Positions 1-5,053 are shown, counted from the first letter of the stretch. The stretch: DNA of 5,053 nt from an uncultured Chitinophagales bacterium (GCA_946886475.1 CAMPIQ010000193.1:1-5053); one strand, 5' to 3'. Made by a program: numbers and translations. Notes: a model not told the origin generated them from the sequence alone.

Positions 1-1840
1 GGATAGAAGAGGTAAATACACCACCGATCATTGGCAATACTATTGGTTTCATTACATCAGTGCCTACTCCGGTTGACCATAACACGGGTATAAGTCCAAA
101 TAAGGAAACACATACCGTCATTAATTTTGGCCGCAGTCTTTTGGCGGCTCCCCTGATAACATATTCCTTTAGATCTTCTTTAGTTATTGTTTCATTTGAA
201 TTTCCTTTTTGCTGCACCAGTTGCTTTATGGCATCATTCAGGTAGATCACCATTACAATACCGGTTTCAACCGCTATTCCAAATAATGCAATAAATCCTA
301 CTGCAACCGCCACTGAAAGATTAACGCCCCAGAAATAAATTAGATAAGCCCCTCCTATTAATGCAAATGGAATTGTGATCAGGCTAAAAAAGGCTTCCCT
401 GATGGAATGAAAAGCAAAATATAAAGAGAAGAAAATAATGACCAGCACAATAGGAGCCATGATCAGCAGGCTTTTTTGACCTCTTATCAGGTTTTCATAT
501 TGACCACTCCATTCCAAAAAATATCCCTGAGGCAGCATTCCTTTTTCGCGGTTGATCTTTTCCATTGCTTCTTTTACCGTGCTGCCAAGGTCACGGCCTC
601 TTACATTAAACATCACTGCACCACGCAAGATGGCATTTTCGGAAGTGATCATGGGTGGTCCGTCTTCAAAGGCAATATCAGCAACTGCACTGAGTGGCAC
701 TTCACCAAAAACGGGAGACTGAAGTGGGATACGCCTGATCTGTTCTAAACTATTTCTGTATTCCTGGGCCAGGCGCACACTGATGGCAAATCTTTGCCGG
801 CCTTCAACTGTCTGACTAACCGGTGATCCACCTAATGCGCTTTCCACTGTGGCATTCACATCATCCACATTTAAACCATATCGCGCCATGTCTGCACGTC
901 TTACATCAATGGAAAGATATTTACCACCGGTAATGGGTTCCACATAAAGATCAGTAACACCAGGTGTACCTTCAAGCGCTGATTTTACTTTTTCAGAAAC
1001 CTGTGCTATTTGATGTAGATCCTGCCCATATACTTTTATACCGACATCAGTTCTTATTCCAGTAGCAAGCATATTTATCCGGTTGATGATTGGCTGGGTC
1101 CAGCCATTGACAACCCCGGGGATCTGTAATTTTTTATCCAGCTCACTGATAATATCAGCTTTTGTAATTCCTTCCCTCCATTCCGACCTGGGTTTCAGCA
1201 TGATTATGGTTTCGATCATGCTTATTGGAGAATTATCTGTTGCTGTGCTGGCGCGACCGGCCTTACCCAGAACCTTATCTACTTCCGGAACCGACTTAAT
1301 TATCTTATCCTGGATCTGCAAAATGCGCTTTGCTTCCGTGTTTGAAATATCAGGCAGCGTTACCGGCATGAACAAAATACTTTGTTCATCCAGTGGCGGC
1401 ATAAATTCTGAACCCAGGCTTTTCAAAAGTGGTATTGAGATCAGCAAAGCAATGATATTGACTGCCAGGGTGGTCTTTCTCCATTTCAGTATGGTTCTGA
1501 TAACAGGTTCGTATATGCGCTCCAGGAAACGATTCACAGGGTTGGCATGATCAGGCCTGAATTTACCTTTCATGAAAAAGGAGATCAATACAGGCGCCAG
1601 CGTCAACACCAGAATGGCATCTACAATCATAATGAAGGTCTTGGTAAATGCAAGCGGATGGAATAATTTACCTTCCTGTCCCGTAAGCATGAACACCGGC
1701 AGAAAAGAAGTTATAATGATAACAGTGGCAAAGAATACGCCCCTTGAAACCTGTTTACTGGATCTCTCTATAACCGACAGGCGTTCTTCTTCCGTTATCC
1801 AGTTTTCCTTATTTTTTTTCTTTCGTTTACGCCAGATCAT
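1..1840 (-). CDS. cusA: CusA-type copper/silver RND exporter, C-terminal half (separate frame, cut by the left edge)
   Basis: This open frame starts at ATG 1840-1838 and reads without a stop to the window edge, giving 613 residues. It matches residues about 420 to 1015 of E. coli CusA as recalled. Visible parts in order: a very basic start (RKRKKKNK, residues 4-11), TM5 (about 33-53, ending in LTGQEGKLF), TM6 (64-89), TM7 (123-140), the C-terminal porter domain (about 145-450), TM8 (457-476), TM9 (483-504), TM10 with Glu525 (GIAVETGIVM), TM11 after RPK (Lys572), and the start of TM12 (PMIGG). Cleft methionines Met208 and Met257 correspond to CusA Met573 and Met623, while CusA Met672 is Leu323 here. 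About 35 residues, or more if an outer-membrane domain is fused, lie beyond the edge. The protein would sit in the inner membrane and export Cu(I)/Ag(I) by proton antiport with CusB and a TolC-like channel. Family assignment is firm. Whether this half is translated on its own is unknown. Confidence 0.93.
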   Translation of the reverse strand, partial: MIWRKRKKKNKENWITEEERLSVIERSSKQVSRGVFFATVIIITSFLPVFMLTGQEGKLFHPLAFTKTFIMIVDAILVLTLAPVLISFFMKGKFRPDHANPVNRFLERIYEPVIRTILKWRKTTLAVNIIALLISIPLLKSLGSEFMPPLDEQSILFMPVTLPDISNTEAKRILQIQDKIIKSVPEVDKVLGKAGRASTATDNSPISMIETIIMLKPRSEWREGITKADIISELDKKLQIPGVVNGWTQPIINRINMLATGIRTDVGIKVYGQDLHQIAQVSEKVKSALEGTPGVTDLYVEPITGGKYLSIDVRRADMARYGLNVDDVNATVESALGGSPVSQTVEGRQRFAISVRLAQEYRNSLEQIRRIPLQSPVFGEVPLSAVADIAFEDGPPMITSENAILRGAVMFNVRGRDLGSTVKEAMEKINREKGMLPQGYFLEWSGQYENLIRGQKSLLIMAPIVLVIIFFSLYFAFHSIREAFFSLITIPFALIGGAYLIYFWGVNLSVAVAVGFIALFGIAVETGIVMVIYLNDAIKQLVQQKGNSNETITKEDLKEYVIRGAAKRLRPKLMTVCVSLFGLIPVLWSTGVGTDVMKPIVLPMIGGVFTSSI

Positions 1841-1846
1841 ATATTA
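1837..1846 (-). other. cusA junction: overlapping stop and start (ATGA) next to an ATATAT run
   Basis: On the minus strand the upstream frame reads AAT AAT ATA TGA. The downstream frame has TAA at 1846-1844, then TAT ATG ATC TGG, so the two frames can only be joined within these few bases. Deleting one AT from ATATAT gives AAT AAT ATG ATC TGG and one continuous transporter frame. No clear Shine-Dalgarno sequence precedes the second ATG: an AGGAA lies about 20 bases before it and only AAAAGAA is closer. An ATGA overlap is a classic arrangement for coupled termination and reinitiation. The alternatives are a recent 2-base insertion or a sequencing error. Confidence 0.9.
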
Positions 1847-3129
1847 TTCTTTTGTTGTTCCTGCCAGAGCGTATATCGTTCCGACAGGTGTTTGTATGCG
1901 TTCTCACTCATGATGATCCCATTATCTACAATAACACCTATGGCCAGGGCAATACCTGTCAGGGACATGATATTTGAGGAAATGTCAAATGCATTCAATA
2001 AAATGAAACTGGTAGCAATGGTTATCGGTATCTGAATGATAATACTCAATGCGCTTCGCCAGTGAAAAAGAAAAATGATCACAATGATGGATACCACGAT
2101 CATTTCCTCGATAAGTGTTTTTTTAATGCTTTCTATGCTTTCCTCAATTAATTCACCCCTGTCGTAAACAATGTCAAACTTCACTCCCTGAGGCAGGCCC
2201 CTGGCCACCTCCAGCATTTTTGCTTTTACATTATTAATGACGGCATCTGCATTTTCTCCATACCTCATCACCACAATACCCCCAACAACCTCCCCTTCTC
2301 CATTCATGTCAAATATTCCAAGTCTTGTTTGACCGGTCATTTGTACTACCGCAACATCAGCAATGGTTACGGCAATGCCATTTTTTGTTTGTATGGGAAT
2401 ATTTTCAATTTCCCCGATGGATTGCAAATAACCTGAGGTTTTAATTACATAACCTATGTCGCTTAATTCAAATTTGCTTCCGCCACTTTCATTATTATTG
2501 GATCTGACCGCAGAAATAATATTATTAATTGCGAGGTTGTAATAAAGAAGCTTATTGGGATCAACTGTTATTTGATATTGCTTTTGAAATCCGCCAAATG
2601 ACGCGATTTCACTTACACCGGAAACATTTTGTAAGGCAAACTTTATATACCAGTCCTGTAAGGCCCTTTGTTCTCCCAGGTCCATTTCAGGTGCATCCAG
2701 TGTATACCAGAGAATATGCCCAACACCCGTGCCATCGGGTCCCAGCTGTGGACTTACACCTTCGGGAAGCGATTGAGAAACCGTACTTAGTCTTTCCAAC
2801 ACCCTTTCCCTTGCCCAATAAACATCTACATCATCTTCAAAAATGATATAGATGAAACTCATCCCAAACATGGAGTTGGCCCGCACATACTTGATCCGCG
2901 GCAGGCCCTGAAGGTTGGTTACCAGCGGATAGGTTATCTGATCTTCTATTAATTGAGGACCTCTCCCCATCCATTCCGTAAATACGATCACCTGGTTCTC
3001 GGAGAGGTCAGGAATGGCATCAATAGGATTTTCCTTTACAGATAGGATACCCCATACAAAAAGACCAGCCGCTAAAATCAGAACAACAAATCTGTTCCGT
3101 AAGGACCATTCGATAATACGATGAACCAT
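1837..3129 (-). CDS. cusA: CusA-type copper/silver RND exporter, N-terminal half (stops early)
   Basis: The 430-residue product covers the first two fifths of a CusA/CzcA transporter, whose usual length is about 1,040 residues. TM1 is at about 12-30. It is followed by the RND signature IPDLSENQV (39-47) and the N-terminal porter domain (about 35-335), with YWARERVLE, LGPDGTGVG, LQDWYIK and LNGEGEV-like DMNGEGEVVGG. TM2 (342-356), TM3 (361-380) and TM4 (385-407) follow. TM4 carries NIMSLTGIALAIG and Asp402, the counterpart of the proton-relay Asp405 of E. coli CusA. Met388 matches CusA Met391, but Met403 is Ile400 here. The frame ends at TGA 1839-1837 in the cytoplasmic TM4-TM5 loop, and the rest of the protein continues one frame away from the overlapping ATG at 1840. 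The N-terminal start MVHRIIEWSLRNR is typical of the family. Transcription probably comes through from the HYC gene 201 bases upstream. It is either half of a split transporter or a frameshifted cusA. Confidence 0.95.
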   Translation of the reverse strand: MVHRIIEWSLRNRFVVLILAAGLFVWGILSVKENPIDAIPDLSENQVIVFTEWMGRGPQLIEDQITYPLVTNLQGLPRIKYVRANSMFGMSFIYIIFEDDVDVYWARERVLERLSTVSQSLPEGVSPQLGPDGTGVGHILWYTLDAPEMDLGEQRALQDWYIKFALQNVSGVSEIASFGGFQKQYQITVDPNKLLYYNLAINNIISAVRSNNNESGGSKFELSDIGYVIKTSGYLQSIGEIENIPIQTKNGIAVTIADVAVVQMTGQTRLGIFDMNGEGEVVGGIVVMRYGENADAVINNVKAKMLEVARGLPQGVKFDIVYDRGELIEESIESIKKTLIEEMIVVSIIVIIFLFHWRSALSIIIQIPITIATSFILLNAFDISSNIMSLTGIALAIGVIVDNGIIMSENAYKHLSERYTLWQEQQKNNI

Positions 3130-3130
3130 A

Positions 3131-3147
3131 ACAATTTTAAATGTTGT
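3131..3147. promoter_or_regulatory. 17-base imperfect dyad just upstream of cusA
   Basis: The bases read ACAA-N9-TTGT, with 12 of 17 positions symmetric, and lie 2 to 18 bases before the cusA ATG. A 17-base element with the same ends, ACAAT...TTGT, occurs at 3842-3858 upstream of the HYC gene. It could be a regulator site shared by the two metal genes, but such AT-rich dyads arise easily by chance. A -7-like TAAAATTG (3139-3132, minus strand) overlaps it without a well-spaced -33 partner. Confidence 0.2.
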
Positions 3148-3330
3148 ATAGCTTCTGCTAATTCAAACCCTGCCGGGTCAACTTCTGCTTTTTTGAAATA
3201 GGCTTACTGGTACTTTTAAAACTTTAAGCCTGAAATTCAAAAATGAAAGTTGTAAATCTTAATTCAAAAACTGAATAAGCATGTATGATGCTTTAACCAG
3301 GGAAGAATTGCCTGGATGTAAGTGAAGGTA

Positions 3331-3732
3331 TCAAATGCGGAATACGCGATTGCGTTTATAAATGGCGACGTCCCAACTTCGGGGCGGGGCATGGCTTTCA
3401 GGATGAAAGCGGAGGTTTTCAGTTAATGCAGCCTGGTTATTTTCAGCTGCAATATAATTGTGTTGGTCAGGTGAAATTTTAAACAACTGAAATAAAGCAA
3501 AGGATGCTTTTTGATCGTCCTGGATCTTTACCCAACTGTTAACATCGTGGCAACATCCATTATCAACATTTTCCTGCTGTTCCATGCCACATTTACCACA
3601 TGTCTTTTCCCTGCTGTCTGACCACAACGACCAGTCGGCCAATTTACCCATGCAATAATGTACATGTATAGATGTACCGCTGGAGGTAACAGCGTAAATG
3701 ATTAATAATATGGAAGCCAGTATTCGCTTCAT
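3331..3732 (-). CDS. Secreted Cys/His-rich protein, HYC_CC_PP family
   Basis: The 133-residue protein starts with a signal peptide: MKR, then a hydrophobic stretch at about 4-17 ending near SSGTS, so it should be exported to the periplasm or envelope. The mature part begins with HVHYCMGKL (HYC at 25-27), followed by a CxxC (Cys45, Cys48) with Met50, a GCCHD (Cys60, Cys61, His62) and HAPPRS near the end (Pro116-Pro117). This order of HYC, CC and PP motifs is what defines the HYC_CC_PP family of small Bacteroidota proteins. The function of the family is unknown to me. The Cys, His and Met residues and the position just upstream of cusA on the same strand suggest that it binds or senses copper or another soft metal in the periplasm, which is an inference. 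The start is secure: an in-frame TAA lies at 3753-3751 and no other start codon falls between. No Shine-Dalgarno sequence is visible (CCCCGG precedes the ATG). Confidence 0.88.
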   Translation of the reverse strand: MKRILASILLIIYAVTSSGTSIHVHYCMGKLADWSLWSDSREKTCGKCGMEQQENVDNGCCHDVNSWVKIQDDQKASFALFQLFKISPDQHNYIAAENNQAALTENLRFHPESHAPPRSWDVAIYKRNRVFRI

Positions 3733-3738
3733 CCGGGG

Positions 3739-3770
3739 TAAAACTACATTTTATATTTAAGCGCTTCAAT
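3739..3770 (-). promoter_or_regulatory. Putative Bacteroidota-type promoter of the HYC gene (and probably cusA)
   Basis: On the minus strand ATTG (3770-3767) is followed after 20 bases by TAGTTTTA (3746-3739), one base off the -7 consensus TAnnTTTG. The spacing fits the known -33/-7 layout. The box ends 6 bases before the ATG at 3732, so the leader would be absent or a few bases long. The spacer contains the perfect 8-base palindrome AAGCGCTT (3759-3766), a possible repressor site. Confidence 0.4.
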
Positions 3771-3797
3771 AACTTAACCGGGTTTTTTAGTTAAGTT
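3771..3797. promoter_or_regulatory. Perfect 8-base inverted repeat directly upstream of the HYC promoter
   Basis: AACTTAAC (3771-3778) and GTTAAGTT (3790-3797) are exact reverse complements separated by 11 bases, so the half-sites are 19 bases apart centre to centre, about two helical turns. The dyad abuts the -33-like element on its upstream side, where an activator dimer would bind. Read on the plus strand it is followed by a T run, so an AT-rich terminator is the alternative, but no plus-strand gene precedes it. Confidence 0.4.
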
Positions 3798-3851
3798 TTT
3801 TAATAAATCCTTCCTTTTCCCCTGTTTCCCTTCCTGGAAACACAATGATCA

Positions 3852-3947
3852 CTATTGTCCACCCCCACTTCCTTTATAATATTCCGGATCCGCTTCCTCA
3901 ATTAAAATGATCTCCAGCTCAATAATACGTATTGGAGGAAGAGGAAA
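3852..3947 (-). other. Coding-like stretch without a start codon, possible gene-tail remnant
   Basis: Between TAG 3950-3948 and TAG 3854-3852 the minus strand has a frame of about 31 codons with protein-like composition (IIELEIILIEEADPEYYK, then a GSGGGQ tail). There is no ATG and I do not recognise the family. It could be the last codons of a decayed gene or chance. It lies upstream of the HYC promoter. Confidence 0.2.
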
Positions 3948-3962
3948 CTAAAAGACAGCTAA

Positions 3963-4232
3963 GACAGGATACAGAACAGGCCTGTCTTAATAAAGACCAA
4001 TGCTTATAAGCGGTATATCATTCAAAAAAAATAGCATTGAAGGTGGCGGATAATGGTACCGGAATGCCGGAAGAGATACTGGAAAATATCTTCATTCCGT
4101 TCTTCAGCACTAAAAAAAATGGAAGCTGCTTGGATTAAGTTTGTGCAATCAAATAGTGATGTTGCATAAGGAAATATCCAGATACAATCATTTGAGGGAA
4201 AGGGGCCGGTGGTTTCCTTATTTTTTGGTTAA
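3963..4232 (+). pseudogene. Remnant of a sensor histidine kinase, ATP-binding (HATPase_c) C-terminus only
   Basis: The frame open at 4010-4138 encodes [15 protein letters not shown] and then [12 protein letters not shown], the G1 and F boxes of a histidine kinase ATPase domain. It then stops after Cys-Leu-Asp, where GxG-LSL is expected. The next frame (4132-4170) supplies [13 protein letters not shown], the usual sequence after the G2 box. A third frame (4173-4232) supplies NIQIQSFEGKG and VVSLFFG followed by TAA, the normal end of such a kinase. At the 5' side, 3963-4031 reads RPVLIKTNAY in a further shift, with the change at a run of eight A. Each shift is explained by one missing base, at about 4024-4031, 4127-4131 and 4171-4172. 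The phosphoacceptor His box and all sensor domains are absent. The kinase assignment from 4010 is firm; the extension back to 3963 is tentative. The part cannot give an active kinase. Confidence 0.85.
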
Positions 4233-4236
4233 GGGA

Positions 4237-4428
4237 TCAGGTTTTTACTACAGGCTGCAAAAACATGAAATGCTTTTTCTCAACATGGTCCGGCCTGTCT
4301 ATTTCTATGATCTTAAGATCGCCATGTGGTTTATAATTTTCATTGTCAATGAGCTGCTGAACTTCGGCTTCAAGTTCCTGATGGGTGGTTGCAGATAAGA
4401 TTTTATAGCCGGTGATCTTCTCTTCCAT
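4237..4428 (-). CDS. Small DUF1737-like protein
   Basis: The 63-residue product has the layout of DUF1737 proteins: an opening strand (TGYKILSA, 6-13), an amphipathic helix of the ELEAEVQQLIDNE type (18-30), a YKPHGDLKI turn and strand (32-40), and a closing strand HFMFLQPVVK (53-62). It lacks a signal peptide and membrane segments, so it is cytosolic. The family's function is not known to me. The start is fixed by an in-frame TAG two codons upstream (4434-4432). A -7-like TAAATTAT (4441-4434), with TTG at 4462-4460 and 18 bases between, precedes it but matches the consensus weakly. Its stop lies 4 bases from the TAA of the kinase remnant, tail to tail. It is divergent from clpS across 144 bases. 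Confidence 0.8.
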   Translation of the reverse strand: MEEKITGYKILSATTHQELEAEVQQLIDNENYKPHGDLKIIEIDRPDHVEKKHFMFLQPVVKT

Positions 4429-4538
4429 TACCTATAATTTATCCGGATCAATTAAAAAACAATGCCAGTTACCCTTCAGGCAGTTTCAGCAGTCAGAAAA
4501 TTCTAACCCTTCTTTAATACCATTTTTGCTCACGGATA

Positions 4539-4568
4539 TTGATGTTTGCACCAGGGATTTTAACTTTG
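4539..4568 (+). promoter_or_regulatory. Putative Bacteroidota-type promoter of clpS
   Basis: TTG (4539-4541), 19 bases, then TAACTTTG (4561-4568), an exact match to the -7 consensus TAnnTTTG with normal spacing. Transcription should begin about 4 to 6 bases after the box, that is at or next to the clpS ATG at 4573. Confidence 0.5.
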
Positions 4569-4572
4569 AATC

Positions 4573-4863
4573 ATGAAGGGTGACCATGAAATAAAAAAGC
4601 AGGAACTGGTGGATCTTCTGGAGGACCTGGATTCGCCTTTTCACCTGGTGGTATGGAATGATGAGGTGAATACATTTGAATGGGTGATTGAAACCCTGAT
4701 GGAAATATGTAATCATTCGCACGAACAGGCAGAACAGTGTGCCTATATTATACACTTCCGCGGTAAGTATGCCGTAAAGCAGGGAAGTTACGATGAACTC
4801 AAACCCATGTGCGATGCCATTACTGAAAGAGGTATTGGTGCAACGGTGGAGGAAATGGCGTGA
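4573..4863 (+). CDS. clpS: ATP-dependent Clp protease adaptor protein ClpS
   Basis: ClpS binds proteins bearing destabilising N-terminal residues and delivers them to the ClpA or ClpC unfoldase for degradation in the cytosol. The 96-residue product is of normal length. A short N-terminal extension (1-20) precedes the ClpS core, which has LVVWNDEVNTFEWVIETL (25-42) and the AYIIHFRGK segment (57-65). Asn29 and Asp30 match the N-end-binding Asn34 and Asp35 of E. coli ClpS, and His61 matches His66. The gatekeeper Met40 of E. coli is Phe35 here, which may change the shape of the pocket. The core ends with ELKPMCDAITERGIGATVEE, the final strand. The start is certain because an in-frame TGA lies at 4567-4569. 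No Shine-Dalgarno sequence is present, and a promoter-like box ends 4 bases before the ATG. The gene is monocistronic as far as the window shows, with repeats following its stop. Confidence 0.96.
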   Translation: MKGDHEIKKQELVDLLEDLDSPFHLVVWNDEVNTFEWVIETLMEICNHSHEQAEQCAYIIHFRGKYAVKQGSYDELKPMCDAITERGIGATVEEMA

Positions 4864-4881
4864 TGGGAGGAGACGTGGGGC

Positions 4882-4916
4882 TGGAGTCGGGAGTAGCGCG
4901 TATGGAGTGTAGAGTC
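4882..4916. repeat. Degenerate GAGT-rich microrepeat downstream of clpS
   Basis: GGAGTC, GGAGTAG, GGAGT and TAGAGTC recur within 35 bases, right before the GTTCAAA heptamers. It is low-complexity spacer DNA with no open frame worth calling. Short imperfect tracts like this often sit beside heptamer repeats in Bacteroidota intergenic regions (recalled, not checked). Confidence 0.45.
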
Positions 4917-4920
4917 TGAA

Positions 4921-5035
4921 GTTCAAAGTTCAAAGTTCAAAGTCGGGTCGTTTATAGAATACAATATTTTTCTGCATTGGACATTGTAGTCAACGCTGTA
5001 TTTAGTCCGCTGACTTTGAACTTTGAACTATGAAA
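4921..5035. repeat. GTTCAAA heptamer repeats in inverted orientation
   Basis: Three tandem GTTCAAA units plus GTC (4921-4944) face GAC plus two TTTGAAC units and a degenerate TATGAAA (5012-5035). The inner 17 bases (4928-4944 and 5012-5028) are perfect reverse complements, and the full 24-base arms match at 22 positions. The 67 bases between them hold no gene. The pair could fold into a long hairpin at the 3' end of the clpS transcript or be a relic of a non-autonomous repeat element. Confidence 0.85.
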
Positions 5036-5053
5036 TTAGTACGCTGACTTTGA
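5002..5053. repeat. Direct repeat with 34-base period running off the right edge
   Basis: An 18-base unit, TTAGT[C/A]CGCTGACTTTGA, occurs at 5002-5019 and again at 5036-5053 with one mismatch. The second copy ends at the last base of the window, so the array may continue. The unit contains the GACTTTGA part of the heptamer repeat. Confidence 0.75.

Noticed and set aside
60..748. Two short plus-strand frames of 61 and 90 codons
   Set aside because: Antisense shadows of the cusA C-terminal half, with no recognisable protein features.
1812..1820. Run of eight A (minus strand) as a programmed frameshift site joining the cusA halves
   Set aside because: The first frame has already stopped at 1837, upstream of the run, and a -1 shift at the run would meet TAA at once.
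1083..1913. Two plus-strand frames of 155 and 113 codons
   Set aside because: They are antisense to cusA, which is strongly conserved on the other strand.
2529..2846. 105-codon plus-strand frame
   Set aside because: Antisense to the conserved porter domain of the cusA N-terminal half.
3152..3189. Two CTTCTGCT copies 30 bases apart upstream of cusA
   Set aside because: Only eight bases long and without any linked promoter element.
3277..3293. Hairpin AAGCAT-N5-ATGCTT between the HYC gene and cusA as a terminator
   Set aside because: The stem is six AT-rich pairs and the T run on the minus strand begins only 6 bases after it, too weak to call.
3297..3315. CCAGG-N9-CCTGG inverted repeat after the HYC gene
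   Set aside because: A five-pair stem without a following T run; it could be chance.
4141..4398. 85-codon plus-strand frame
   Set aside because: It starts at a TTG inside the kinase remnant, leaves the ancestral frame at about 4171, and then runs antisense through the DUF1737-like gene.
4486..4926. 146-codon open frame on the minus strand
   Set aside because: It lies antisense to clpS and its sequence has no family features; clpS explains the open frame.
4921..5053. CRISPR array
   Set aside because: Units are 7 or 18 bases, the spacing is irregular, the orientation is mixed, and no cas gene is present.

Overview
The window looks like chromosomal DNA of a Bacteroidota bacterium, probably a relative of the Chitinophagaceae or Sphingobacteriales. 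The evidence is a Bacteroidota-type CusA, a small HYC/CC/PP-motif secreted protein beside it, start codons without Shine-Dalgarno sequences, boxes resembling the Bacteroidota -7 promoter element (TAnnTTTG), and a GTTCAAA heptamer repeat of a kind seen in intergenic DNA of this phylum. The placement is from recall of these families, not from a search.

Left and centre (1-3732, all minus strand): a metal-efflux locus read right to left. It starts with a 133-residue secreted Cys/His protein of the HYC_CC_PP type (3732-3331). After a 201-base gap comes a CusA-type RND copper/silver exporter. The exporter is split into two open frames. The first (3129-1837, 430 residues) carries TM1 to TM4 and the N-terminal porter half. 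The second (1840 to the left edge, 613 residues seen) carries TM5 to TM12 and the C-terminal porter half. The two frames overlap by the four bases ATGA, and removing one AT from a short ATATAT run would rejoin them. CusB and TolC-like partners would be expected beyond the left edge.

Middle (3733-4232): a 230-base stretch with the putative promoter of the HYC gene and an adjacent perfect dyad, then the decayed 3' end of a sensor histidine kinase on the plus strand. The kinase remnant keeps recognisable ATP-binding motifs spread over three reading frames.

Right (4237-5053): a small DUF1737-like gene (minus strand) ends 4 bases from the kinase remnant's stop. It is divergent from clpS (plus strand), which encodes the Clp protease adaptor for N-degron substrates. 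A promoter-like element ends only 4 bases before the clpS start codon, so its mRNA may be leaderless. The last 190 bases hold no gene; they contain heptamer repeats in inverted orientation and a direct repeat that runs out of the window.

The main points of interest are the split cusA, the three-lesion histidine kinase remnant, the dyads upstream of the metal genes, and the possible leaderless clpS.
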